This document shows, piece by piece, positions 19,532 through 27,375 of a stretch of DNA of 64,000 nucleotides. The DNA lies in contig OZ253454.1 in the NCBI GenBank assembly GCA_965261475.1, forward strand, positions 1,537,440 to 1,601,439, in the 5' to 3' direction. The notes below the pieces were generated by a model. The model did no database searches, had not been told where the DNA came from, and saw only the letters and a list, made by a program, of their open reading frames with translations. The translations under genes and the position numbers were made by a program. Within the stretch, counting starts at the first letter, position 1; each line of letters begins with the position of its first letter. The DNA is from G965261475 sp965261475 [NCBI: bacterium]. GTDB taxonomy: Bacteria > SAR324 > XYD2-FULL-50-16.

Positions 19532-20698
19532 GTGCTAGAAAAAATAAAAATTGCTGAGCAAAACTATTATATTTTAGGGACTGCTCATATTTCTCAAAGT
19601 AGCGTAGACGAAGTAGGGCAAGCTATTGAGGAGCTCAAACCAGATGCTATTTGTGTGGAGCTTTGTCAGACTCGCTACAATAATCTAAGCGCAGAGAATA
19701 AGTGGAAAGAATTAGATATTATCAAAGTTATCAAAGAAAAAAAAAGCGGGTTTTTATTTTCTAGTTTGTTGCTTTCTGCTTTTCAAAAAAAAATGGGCAA
19801 ACAGCTCGATATTCAGGTAGGAGCAGAAATGATTTATGCTGCAAAAATTAGCAAAGAAAAAAATATTCCTCTTTATTTGGTTGATCGGGAAGTTAACATT
19901 ACTATTCAAAGAACTTGGCGTAGTTTAAGCTTTTGGGCAAAAATAAAATTAACTAGCCAGCTTTTTATTGGTTTGTTTTTTACTCCACAAATCAAGGTAG
20001 AAGATGTAGAAAAAATGAAAGAAAAAGACTTATTAACAGGGATGATTGAAGAGTTAGCTCAAAGTTTTCCTAAGCTTAAGCAGGTTTTGATAGATGAGAG
20101 AGACGAATATTTAGCAGGCAAAATTTTTGATACTAAAGGTAAAACAATTCTTGCGGTTGTTGGCATTGGACATCAAGCAGGAATTTTAAAAAAAATTACA
20201 AAATATGGAAAAATAGGATTGCCAAATTTTGCTAAACTAGAAAATATACCTATACAAAAAGCCTACTTGATGACGACTATCAAATGGAGCATTCCTACTA
20301 TTATTTTAGGAATTTTTGTCTATGCTTTTTTTAATTTTGACACTACAATTAGTTTAAAATTACTTTGGAATTGGGTACTAGTCAACAGCATTCCTGCTTT
20401 TTTTGGAGCAAGTCTGGCGGGAGCAAGTTGGATTACAAGGTTTGTAGCTCTCGTTGTAGCTCCATTTACTTCTGTTAATCCTACTTTATCTGCGGGCTGG
20501 TTAACTGGCTTGTCAGAAGCGATTATCAATAAGCCAAAGGTCAAAGATTTTGAGAGTATTTCTGATGATATGTTGTCCTGGGCAAAGATGAGAAAAAATC
20601 TTGTTATTCGCATTTTGTTAGTAGTTATGCTAACCAATTTAGGTAGTGCACTAGGTACTCTAGTAGGCATACCTCTTCTAGCCATTATTCTGGAATAA
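19532..20698 (+). CDS. TraB/PrgY family membrane protein
   Basis: The N-terminal domain has the conserved YYILGTAHISQSSVDEV and KPDAICVELCQTRY segments, then GAEMIYAAKISKEKNIPLYLVDRE and VVGIGHQAGI, typical of TraB/PrgY/GumN-like proteins. The C-terminal third has several membrane spans. Enterococcal PrgY inhibits pheromone signalling; elsewhere the fold is thought to be a protease-like hydrolase, and function here is unknown. The start is uncertain. The listed GTG at 19532 is 22 nt from a strong AGGAGGT at 19504-19510, too far for normal use, and the in-frame codons nearer to it are ATC (19520) and ATA (19523). The gene is divergent from gatB. Confidence 0.78.
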   Translation: MLEKIKIAEQNYYILGTAHISQSSVDEVGQAIEELKPDAICVELCQTRYNNLSAENKWKELDIIKVIKEKKSGFLFSSLLLSAFQKKMGKQLDIQVGAEMIYAAKISKEKNIPLYLVDREVNITIQRTWRSLSFWAKIKLTSQLFIGLFFTPQIKVEDVEKMKEKDLLTGMIEELAQSFPKLKQVLIDERDEYLAGKIFDTKGKTILAVVGIGHQAGILKKITKYGKIGLPNFAKLENIPIQKAYLMTTIKWSIPTIILGIFVYAFFNFDTTISLKLLWNWVLVNSIPAFFGASLAGASWITRFVALVVAPFTSVNPTLSAGWLTGLSEAIINKPKVKDFESISDDMLSWAKMRKNLVIRILLVVMLTNLGSALGTLVGIPLLAIILE

Positions 20699-20888
20699 AA
20701 ATTTTTAAATTCATGCAAACAAATTTTTTTTTCTTGCAAATTCATCTTGTGTATTATACAATAAACAATAGGATTTTTGGTTAAAGCGATATAATTGATG
20801 GTTTCTATCAAACAGTTGATGCCTATAGTACGCAGAAAACTCCTTTTCTTGAAGTTTGAGTCAAATTAATAAAGTTTTCATATTGACT

Positions 20889-20917
20889 TTGCTTGGCAAG
20901 ACTAGTCAGTTTATACT
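20889..20917 (+). promoter_or_regulatory. Likely sigma-70-type promoter for tRNA-Trp and the secE-nusG-rplKA operon
   Basis: TTGCTT at 20889-20894 and TATACT at 20912-20917 are separated by exactly 17 bp, placing the start a few bases before the tRNA at 20930. A nearby TTGACT (20883-20888) would give 23-bp spacing and is less likely. This is pattern matching only. Confidence 0.45.
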
Positions 20918-20929
20918 TCTTATAATTTT

Positions 20930-21002
20930 AGGTCAGTGGCTCAATTGGTAGAGCATCGGTCTCCAAAACCGAGGGTTGGGGGTTCAAGTCCCTCCTGACC
21001 TG
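20930..21002 (+). tRNA. tRNA-Trp (anticodon CCA)
   Basis: Acceptor AGGTCAG (20930-20936) pairs with CTGACCT (20995-21001), with G as discriminator. The anticodon stem TCGGT/ACCGA encloses loop CTCCAAA with anticodon CCA at 20963-20965. The T arm GGGGGTTCAAGTCCCTC is regular. The CCA tail is not encoded. Position directly before secE-nusG is the common bacterial arrangement. Confidence 0.96.
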
Positions 21003-21062
21003 CTTATTTGTATTGGTAGCTCTAAGGTAGAAAGTCATCAAAAATTTACTTATTGGAATTAA

Positions 21063-21245
21063 ATGTTTAAAAGGATAAAAATTTTTTTTTCGGATATTAA
21101 GGCAGAAATGATTAAGGTTACTTGGCCTACTAAGCAACAAACTTATAGAAATACTTATGTTGTTTTTATTTTTATTTTATTGATGTCTATATTTTTGGGT
21201 ATTTTGAATGTTATTTTTGGTCAAATTGTACAATTTGTATTTTAA
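21063..21245 (+). CDS. secE: Protein translocase subunit SecE
   Basis: A 60-residue single-span subunit of the SecYEG translocon. It has the conserved amphipathic segment AEMIKVTWPTKQQTYRNTYVV leading into one membrane helix (about 34-56). The short length is typical for bacteria other than enterics. It lies 60 bp after tRNA-Trp and 2 bp before nusG, the classical order. Confidence 0.95.
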   Translation: MFKRIKIFFSDIKAEMIKVTWPTKQQTYRNTYVVFIFILLMSIFLGILNVIFGQIVQFVF

Positions 21246-21247
21246 TT

Positions 21248-21859
21248 ATGTCAGAAGAAAAAGTAAAAATGTCAACTACTAATGATGCTAATGGCAAACA
21301 ACTTGCCAAAGAAAGCTCAAATAAATTCCAGTGGTATGCTTTACAATCCTATGCAGGACAAGAAAAAAAAGCCAAGCAACTGATTTTGTATTACTTGCAC
21401 CTAGAAAAGATGGAGGATTTAATAGAGGAGATTTTTATTCCTGAGGAGCAAGTTACCACGAAAACGCGAGGAAAAGAAAGAACAAACCTCATCTCTTATT
21501 ATCCGGGGTATATTTTGATTAAAATGAATTTTACTGAAAATCTTTGTCATTTGCTTTTACAGACCTCTAAAATATCTGGATTTATAGGCAAGATGAAAGG
21601 AGGCAGACCTACCTCTGTTCCTGAGGAAGAAGTTAATTTTATTAAACAGCAAATCAAAGACGGCACTAAACAAGCTGCTATCAATTCTACTTATCAAGTA
21701 GGACAAAATGTCAGAATTATTGAAGGCTCCTTTAGTGACTTTGTAGGCTACATTGAGCAAATAAATACAGATAAAAATTCTCTAGTAGTTTCTGTCAATA
21801 TTTTTGGACGCTCCGTACCAGTAGAGTTAAATTTTGATAAAATTACAACCAACAATTAA
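21248..21859 (+). CDS. nusG: Transcription termination/antitermination protein NusG
   Basis: Binds RNA polymerase to support processive transcription and Rho action, and links to ribosomal S10. A 25-residue polar N-terminal extension precedes the NGN domain (KFQWYALQSYAGQEKKAKQL, then FIPEEQV and YYPGYILIKM). The KOW domain is at the C-terminus (YQVGQNVRIIEGSFSDFVG to PVELNFDKI). At 203 residues it is slightly longer than E. coli NusG because of the N-terminal tail. A second Met at residue 8 could also serve as start. Confidence 0.96.
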   Translation: MSEEKVKMSTTNDANGKQLAKESSNKFQWYALQSYAGQEKKAKQLILYYLHLEKMEDLIEEIFIPEEQVTTKTRGKERTNLISYYPGYILIKMNFTENLCHLLLQTSKISGFIGKMKGGRPTSVPEEEVNFIKQQIKDGTKQAAINSTYQVGQNVRIIEGSFSDFVGYIEQINTDKNSLVVSVNIFGRSVPVELNFDKITTNN

Positions 21860-21871
21860 CAAAAGGTAATT

Positions 21872-22330
21872 ATGGCAAAAAAAAAAGTAAAAGAAATTAT
21901 TGGCTTAGTAAAGTTGCAAATTAAAGCAGGAGAGGCAAATCCTGCACCACCTGTTGGACCTGCGCTAGGTCAAAAGGGCGTAAATATTATGGCATTCTGT
22001 AAAGCATTTAATGCTAGAACGCAAAAGGATAAAGGGACTATTATTCCAGTGATTATTACAGTTTACAAGGATAAATCTTTTGAGTTTATTGTTAAAAAAC
22101 CTCCAGTAGCAGTATTGATTAAAGATAAAATCAAATTAGCTAAAGGCTCTGCGCAGCCAAATAGAACAAAGGTAGGTAGTATCACTAAACAACAAATAGA
22201 AGAAATAGTAACAGTTAAAATGCCAGATTTGAATTGTTACAATATTAAATCTGCTTGTAAATTGGTAGCTGGCACTGCAAAGAGCATGGGAATTAATATT
22301 CCAGCAGAATACGAAACTCTAAAGAAATAA
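21872..22330 (+). CDS. rplK: 50S ribosomal protein L11
   Basis: Binds the GTPase-associated region of 23S rRNA. The sequence shows [36 protein letters not shown] and the late GTAKSMGI. Its 152 residues are about ten more than usual, owing to short extensions at both ends ([11 protein letters not shown] at the start, PAEYETLKK at the end). A purine-rich AAAGGT just ahead of the ATG serves as ribosome-binding site. Confidence 0.97.
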   Translation: MAKKKVKEIIGLVKLQIKAGEANPAPPVGPALGQKGVNIMAFCKAFNARTQKDKGTIIPVIITVYKDKSFEFIVKKPPVAVLIKDKIKLAKGSAQPNRTKVGSITKQQIEEIVTVKMPDLNCYNIKSACKLVAGTAKSMGINIPAEYETLKK

Positions 22331-22332
22331 AA

Positions 22333-23016
22333 ATGACTAAAATAAGTAAGGCAAAGAAAGCTTGGCTCACAAAAGTAGAAGAAGGTAAGAAGTATTCTCT
22401 TCAAGAAGCGATTGCTATACTCAAAGAATTCTCTAAAGTCAAATTTGATGCAAGCATAGATTTGGTGTTTCGTTTAGGCGTTGATCCTAAAAAAGGAGAG
22501 CAGATGATTAAGGGGCATTGCTCTTTACCACATGGAACTGGCAAGGTAGATAGAGTTTTGGTGTTTGCTAAGGGTGCCAAAGAACAAGAAGCCAAACAAG
22601 CAGGGGCGGATTTTTTTGGCTCTACAGAGCTTATTGATAAAATACAAGGTGGCTGGTTAGAATTTGATCGAGTTGTAGCTACTCCAGATATGATGGCAGA
22701 AGTTAGTAAAATTGGTAAAATACTAGGACCTAAAGGTCTGATGCCTAATCCTAAAATGGATACAGTTACTATGGATGTAGGAGGGGCTGTCAAACGAATT
22801 AAGAAAGGTCAAATAGAATTCCGCATAGATAAATCTGCCAATTTACATGTGCTAGTAGGAAAAATTAGTTTTTCAAACCAGCAGATTACAGATAATATTG
22901 CAGCTATACTTGAAACAGTAAGAAAATTAAAACCACCAACTTCTAAGGGTATCTATTTACAAAAACTTTATATTTCTAGCACTATGGGACCTGGTATTGA
23001 ATTGCAAACACCTTAA
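22333..23016 (+). CDS. rplA: 50S ribosomal protein L1
   Basis: Forms the L1 stalk near the E site; in many bacteria it also represses its own operon. Conserved blocks are FDASIDLVFRLGVDPKKGEQMIKG, LPHGTGK, KILGPKGLMPNPKMDTVT and GQIEFRIDKSANLHVLVGK. The length of 227 residues is normal. It starts 2 bp after rplK. Unusually, rplJ, rplL and rpoB do not follow; after a 104-bp gap comes an unrelated kinase gene. Confidence 0.97.
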   Translation: MTKISKAKKAWLTKVEEGKKYSLQEAIAILKEFSKVKFDASIDLVFRLGVDPKKGEQMIKGHCSLPHGTGKVDRVLVFAKGAKEQEAKQAGADFFGSTELIDKIQGGWLEFDRVVATPDMMAEVSKIGKILGPKGLMPNPKMDTVTMDVGGAVKRIKKGQIEFRIDKSANLHVLVGKISFSNQQITDNIAAILETVRKLKPPTSKGIYLQKLYISSTMGPGIELQTP

Positions 23017-23120
23017 AAATTTACCGTAGTGATTTAGTCATCAGTGCTAAATAAAAGTTAGAGATAGCGTAGTTTAGTATTTTGCCCTGCTAGGTTGTTA
23101 CTCTATACTTTGCACTTTGC

Positions 23121-24101
23121 ATGTCTCAAAATTTATTCTTACAAAGTTTTTTAAATGATTGCTTTGCAAGTCATTATAAAGTTGTAGCGCTTTGCGGAGA
23201 TGGTTCGGCGCGAAAGATCTTCCGTGTCTTTCATCAAAATAAAACTTTTATTTTAGTTTATTCTCAAAATAAAAAAGAAACCTGTCGGTTTCTTTGTCTA
23301 TCTAGTGCCTTAAAAAAAAGCAATATAGCTGTTCCTACGATTTACGCTGTTGACAAAGAGCAAATTTTTTATCTACAAGAAGACTTAGGAGCAAAGAACT
23401 TTGCAGAAATTTTAATGGAGCAAACAACTTCCCAAAAACAAATTTTAGCAAATTATCTAACAATTATAGAAGACCTGCAAAATCTCTATACTAAAAAAGA
23501 AGTTTTACAAGAGTGTAATATCAAAGAAAAATTGCAAGAATTATTACCAGAGCATATAGTCTATTTTAAAAAATATTTTTTGGGGTACTTTGATAAAAAA
23601 AAACAATTTACTACTTTTATTCAAGAAGAAACTAGCTTATTGGTAGATATTTTAAGCTCTTATTGTCAAACTACAAAAAGCGGATTAGTAACTAGGGATT
23701 TTCAAGCTAGAAATATTTTTTTTTATAAAAACAAAACTTATTTTATTGATTATCAAGATATTTGTGAGGGACATATATTCTATGACTTAGCAAGTTTGCT
23801 TTTTGCGAGTTTTTCGAAGTTAATACCAAGTACTAGAAAACAACTAATTACTAGGCTGACTAAAAATTATTTTTCTAAAGAAAATGATTTTTTTATTTTT
23901 TTTTCTTTTGTTTTGATTCGCCGTTTACGCTCCTTAGGCACATATACTAAACTAGGTATTATGCAAAAAAAACGCAATTTTCAAAATCATTTTCAAAAAA
24001 CTTTCCAAGAACTGCTTGCTATTAATGCAGAATACAATGCATACCAAAGTTTTCCAAAAATTATAAAAATGTTGACCTACTTTTCAAAAATTAACTTATA
24101 G
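23121..24101 (+). CDS. APH-fold sugar kinase-like protein (AmgK/COG3178 type)
   Basis: A 326-residue protein with the aminoglycoside-phosphotransferase kinase fold. The nucleotide-binding part contains GDGSARKIFRVFHQNKTFILVY and YLQEDLGAKNFAEIL. The catalytic loop reads TRDFQARNIFF, with Asp as the likely base, and the metal site is FIDYQDICEGHIFYDLASLLF. The RDFQxRN wording resembles AmgK-type N-acetylmuramate/N-acetylglucosamine kinases of cell-wall recycling. The usual His before the Arg is Thr here. A role in peptidoglycan sugar recycling is plausible but not proven; no murU-like partner is adjacent. coaX follows after 22 bp. Confidence 0.7.
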   Translation: MSQNLFLQSFLNDCFASHYKVVALCGDGSARKIFRVFHQNKTFILVYSQNKKETCRFLCLSSALKKSNIAVPTIYAVDKEQIFYLQEDLGAKNFAEILMEQTTSQKQILANYLTIIEDLQNLYTKKEVLQECNIKEKLQELLPEHIVYFKKYFLGYFDKKKQFTTFIQEETSLLVDILSSYCQTTKSGLVTRDFQARNIFFYKNKTYFIDYQDICEGHIFYDLASLLFASFSKLIPSTRKQLITRLTKNYFSKENDFFIFFSFVLIRRLRSLGTYTKLGIMQKKRNFQNHFQKTFQELLAINAEYNAYQSFPKIIKMLTYFSKINL

Positions 24102-24123
24102 TTATTTTTAATAAATTTAAATT

Positions 24124-24894
24124 ATGTTAATCGCAATAGATATAGGCAACACTAATATCTCCATTGGTTTATTTCATCAATCTAGCTTGCTCAAAAGTTG
24201 GAGAGCGCAGACTAATGTGCGCGCTACTGTAGACGAATACGCCAATTTTATTCTTGCTGTTTTTGCGAGGGATGGCTTTCAAATAAAGAGCGTCAAAGCT
24301 GTGGTTTTGGTAAGTGTAGTGCCTATTTTAAATCAAGTTTTTTCCCAATTGTTTGTTCAAATTTTGCAAAAACCTGTAGATATTTTGCAAGAAGACAATA
24401 TACCTGTAGTAGATAACTTATATAATCGTCAAGAATTAGGAATAGATAGGTTAGTTAATGCGTATGCAGGTTTTCAAAAATATAAGCAATCTTTAATTAT
24501 TATTGATTTTGGAACTGCCGTGACTTTCGACATAGTAGGAGCAAGAGGGGAGTACTTAGGAGGCGTTATCATACCTAGTATGTGTGTTGCTGCTGAAGCA
24601 CTCAGCAACAAAACAGCTAAACTTCCTAAAGTAGATTTTCAAGTGCCAAAAAAAATAATTGGTAAAAATACTATAGAAAGTATGCATTCTGGTATGTTTT
24701 TTGGATATATAGGAATGATAAATTTTTGTATTAAAAAAATTTTTGAAGAACAAGGACATGCTTCATTAGTAATTGCAACGGGAGGAGATGCAAATTTGTT
24801 GAAAAAATATTCTAATATTGATAGCATAGAGCAAGATTTGTCACTTTGGGGAATCGAAAAAATCTATCAGTTACAAGAAGAACAAATAAAATAA
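24124..24894 (+). CDS. coaX: Type III pantothenate kinase
   Basis: Phosphorylates pantothenate, the first step of coenzyme A synthesis. Recognised by the N-terminal phosphate-binding AIDIGNTNISIGLF, the ELGIDRLVNAYAG segment, IIDFGTAVTFDIV and GGVIIPSMCVAAEAL, with a late VIATGGDANLL. At 256 residues it is the normal size for CoaX, which is unrelated to the E. coli CoaA. It stands between the APH-like kinase and a SPOR-domain gene in one apparent operon. Confidence 0.95.
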   Translation: MLIAIDIGNTNISIGLFHQSSLLKSWRAQTNVRATVDEYANFILAVFARDGFQIKSVKAVVLVSVVPILNQVFSQLFVQILQKPVDILQEDNIPVVDNLYNRQELGIDRLVNAYAGFQKYKQSLIIIDFGTAVTFDIVGARGEYLGGVIIPSMCVAAEALSNKTAKLPKVDFQVPKKIIGKNTIESMHSGMFFGYIGMINFCIKKIFEEQGHASLVIATGGDANLLKKYSNIDSIEQDLSLWGIEKIYQLQEEQIK

Positions 24895-24902
24895 ATGGAA
24901 AA

Positions 24903-25781
24903 ATGTTTCATAAGAATAGATTGTTGGAGGCTCTTAGTCATGATGATGAAATGGACTTAAGTCGCAGAGAACTCAAAGAAGTATTATCAGAGCTATCTAC
25001 TTCTAAAAGAAGAGTGCAAAAGAATTTAGATACTACTGTAGTGAGTCAAATTTTTAAGTTTCTCATAGGATTGGTAATTTTGATTGCTATTTTGTTTAGT
25101 ATGTTTATCTTGGGTAGTCGTTATTTATTCCAAGAAAATATAGGTTTTGATATTACTAATAGGTTGTTCTCAAAGAATTTACAAAAAAAGTTTGATAATG
25201 TTTCTAGTTTCTTTTTTAAATCAAAAAACAATGTTAGTAAAAAACCGCTTACTACTTCTTTGATAAATGCTCCTACTGCCGCACCAGACCAGGATTATTA
25301 TGTGCAAGTAGCCCTTTGTCAGTACGCAAAATGTAGCAAGGTTTTTAAAGAAAAACTCAATAATTTAGGCTATGCTCACAAAGTAGTGCAACTAAAAAAA
25401 GGTGAAAGCACTTCTTATAAAGAAATTATTAGCGTACAAGCTATGAGTTTACAAAAAGCACAGAATGTATCAGAGTTTATTAACACGATCAACGATAGAA
25501 GCGGTTACGCTAATGTAGTTTCTGTAAATAATGGGTTGTTTAAGGTTTCTTTGGGTATTTTTCCTAATCCAGATCTTGCAGAAGACCTTAGGAGGTATTA
25601 CGAAAGTCTTGCCGCGTCAGATTTGGTGCAATTTACTTACAGCGAATCTCTTGCATCAACCGAAACTGGTCTCTCAAAAATTTTAGCGGGTCCTTTTACT
25701 ACAGTAGAAAAAGCAACGCAAGCCTTTCAAACAATCAGAGCAGGTAAAAATTTAGAAACTTCTTTTATTACTGTCTATTAA
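24903..25781 (+). CDS. SPOR-domain inner-membrane protein
   Basis: About 292 residues from the ATG at 24903, which avoids the 49-bp overlap with coaX that the longest frame would need. A cytoplasmic N-terminus rich in charged residues is followed by one span (about 50-72, FLIGLVILIAILFSMFILG). After a linker, the C-terminal half begins YYVQVALCQYAKCSKVF and contains two SPOR-like beta-alpha repeats (near FKVSLGIFPNPDLAEDL and ILAGPFTTVEKATQAF). SPOR domains bind denuded peptidoglycan at division sites, so a cell-division or envelope role is likely. The pairing of Cys residues in ALCQYAKC is unusual for this domain. Confidence 0.75.
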   Translation: MFHKNRLLEALSHDDEMDLSRRELKEVLSELSTSKRRVQKNLDTTVVSQIFKFLIGLVILIAILFSMFILGSRYLFQENIGFDITNRLFSKNLQKKFDNVSSFFFKSKNNVSKKPLTTSLINAPTAAPDQDYYVQVALCQYAKCSKVFKEKLNNLGYAHKVVQLKKGESTSYKEIISVQAMSLQKAQNVSEFINTINDRSGYANVVSVNNGLFKVSLGIFPNPDLAEDLRRYYESLAASDLVQFTYSESLASTETGLSKILAGPFTTVEKATQAFQTIRAGKNLETSFITVY

Positions 25782-25783
25782 AA

Positions 25784-26863
25784 TTAGTTTTTAGCGTGCA
25801 AGAATAGATAATCTCTATGGACTATAGTTAGCCCTTTTTTTTCTGCTGAGTTTAAAATTTTCTTTAGATTTTGGGAGCTTTCTTTGACCATTCCTACAGC
25901 AATTCTAAGGCGAGCTTTATTCAAAATAGAAACAATATCTTTTTCTCTAAAATCACCTTTTATTTTTTCTATACCTACAGCTAGTAAACTATTTTTTTCT
26001 TGTATAGCTTTGACTGCGCCATTGTCTATAAAAATTTTACCTGAAATTTTAGCTGCTGTTTGTATCCATTTACCCTTCATAGACAGTCTTTGTCTTTGGT
26101 GAGGCACAAAATAAGTTCCGTATCCTTCTTGTGTTACTCCTTTGAGTAATGAATTTTTTTCTCTACCACTACACAAAATAGTTGGTATGCCGTGAGTAGT
26201 GGTGATTTGCGCTGCTTTGACTTTGCTATACATTCCTCCTGTACCTCCTTTAGAAATACTATGTTTAGCAAAAGAAAGTATTCTTTCATCAATTTTTTCT
26301 ACTTTTTGGATCAGTTTTGCTTGGCTATTCTTTTTAGGATCTTCTTGATACAACCCCAAAGTATCACTCAACAATATTATTTTTTCTGCTTCCATCAAAG
26401 CAGCTGTTAGCGCTGCTAGTTGATCATTATCTCCAAAAGTGTTTTCTGTGCTACTAGTTACATCGTTTTCATTGATAATAGGAATAATATTTTGCTCTAG
26501 TAAATGGGTTAGCACTTCTTTGGTACTATAGTAAGATTCTTTGTTTTGAAAATCTCTTTTAGTGAGCAAAGCTTGCGCTATAATAATTTTACTTTTTTGT
26601 AGTAAGTGAGTATAAATTTGCAATAATCTGCTTTGCCCTACACTAGCTAATACTTGTTTTTTGGTGATAGGGTCTGTGATAATAGGAGAAACAATCTCTC
26701 TACCAGCTCCTACCGCTCCAGAGCTAACCAGTAGGATTGCATATTTTTTATGCAATATGATAATTTGTTTGATAATGGCTTTGATGCTATTGTAGTCTAA
26801 TTTTAAATTAGGTTTTGTTAATAAATTAGTGCCTACTTTGACTAATAAAATTGGTTTTTTCAT
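25784..26863 (-). CDS. proB: Glutamate 5-kinase
   Basis: First enzyme of proline synthesis from glutamate. The kinase domain shows LLVKVGTNLLTKP, VSSGAVGAGR, IPIINENDVTSSTENTFGDN and SKGGTGGMYSKVKAA. A C-terminal PUA domain (about residues 275-355, from KGKWIQTAAKISGKIFIDNGA) is present as in E. coli. The length of 359 residues is typical. It lies 2 bp downstream of scpB. proA is not in the window. Confidence 0.95.
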   Translation of the reverse strand: MKKPILLVKVGTNLLTKPNLKLDYNSIKAIIKQIIILHKKYAILLVSSGAVGAGREIVSPIITDPITKKQVLASVGQSRLLQIYTHLLQKSKIIIAQALLTKRDFQNKESYYSTKEVLTHLLEQNIIPIINENDVTSSTENTFGDNDQLAALTAALMEAEKIILLSDTLGLYQEDPKKNSQAKLIQKVEKIDERILSFAKHSISKGGTGGMYSKVKAAQITTTHGIPTILCSGREKNSLLKGVTQEGYGTYFVPHQRQRLSMKGKWIQTAAKISGKIFIDNGAVKAIQEKNSLLAVGIEKIKGDFREKDIVSILNKARLRIAVGMVKESSQNLKKILNSAEKKGLTIVHRDYLFLHAKN

Positions 26864-26865
26864 AG

Positions 26866-27366
26866 TTAATCGTTAGGTTGTGGGATATCTGATAGTTTTT
26901 TAATTCCTAGTACATCTAGTAATTTTGTAGAAGTAGCATAAAGCAAAGGTTTGCCGACACTATCCCTTCTACCTGCAATACGAATTAGTTTTTTTTGTAG
27001 TAAACTTTGTATGGTACTACTACTATCTATGCTCCTTGCTTGATTGATATCTTGTTTAGAAATAGGTTGTTTATAAATAATAACTGAAAGAGTTTCCAAA
27101 GCAGATTTTGTTAGATATTGTTTTTTGGTTAAAGTATTTTTTTTGATCCACGGAGTAAAGATTTGTTTGGTTCTTAATTGGTATCCAGAAGCAATTTGAG
27201 TTAATTGAAACGACCTATCTTGGTTTTTATAAAATTTTTTTATTTCTTGCAAAGTTATTTGAATATCTTTTTTTGATTTTTGAGTTATTTTTTTAAAATC
27301 TGCAATAGATAGAGGCTCTGGACTACTAAAGAGCAAAGACTCTATAATAAACTCTAGTTTTTCCAC
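26866..27366 (-). CDS. scpB: Segregation and condensation protein B
   Basis: Winged-helix partner of the SMC-ScpA condensin complex. The 166-residue protein starts EKLEFIIESLLFSSPEPLSI and continues LTQIASGYQLRTKQIFTPWI. The diagnostic second winged-helix segment is ALETLSVIIYKQPISKQDIN...RSIDSSSTIQSLLQKKLI, and it ends GRPLLYAT-like (GKPLLYATSTKLLDVLGI). It is tightly packed between a flavoprotein gene (9 bp) and proB (2 bp). scpA and smc are not seen here. Confidence 0.92.
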   Translation of the reverse strand: MEKLEFIIESLLFSSPEPLSIADFKKITQKSKKDIQITLQEIKKFYKNQDRSFQLTQIASGYQLRTKQIFTPWIKKNTLTKKQYLTKSALETLSVIIYKQPISKQDINQARSIDSSSTIQSLLQKKLIRIAGRRDSVGKPLLYATSTKLLDVLGIKKLSDIPQPND

Positions 27367-27375
27367 AGGTTCAAG

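Noticed and set aside
20883-20888. TTGACT as the -35 element for tRNA-Trp
   Set aside because: Spacing of 23 bp to TATACT is too long; TTGCTT at 20889 gives 17 bp.
20928-21140. Minus-strand ORF of 70 residues across tRNA-Trp and the start of secE
   Set aside because: It is the complement of the tRNA; the RRDLNPQPSVLETDALPIEPLT-type ending is a well-known false protein from tRNA antisense reading.
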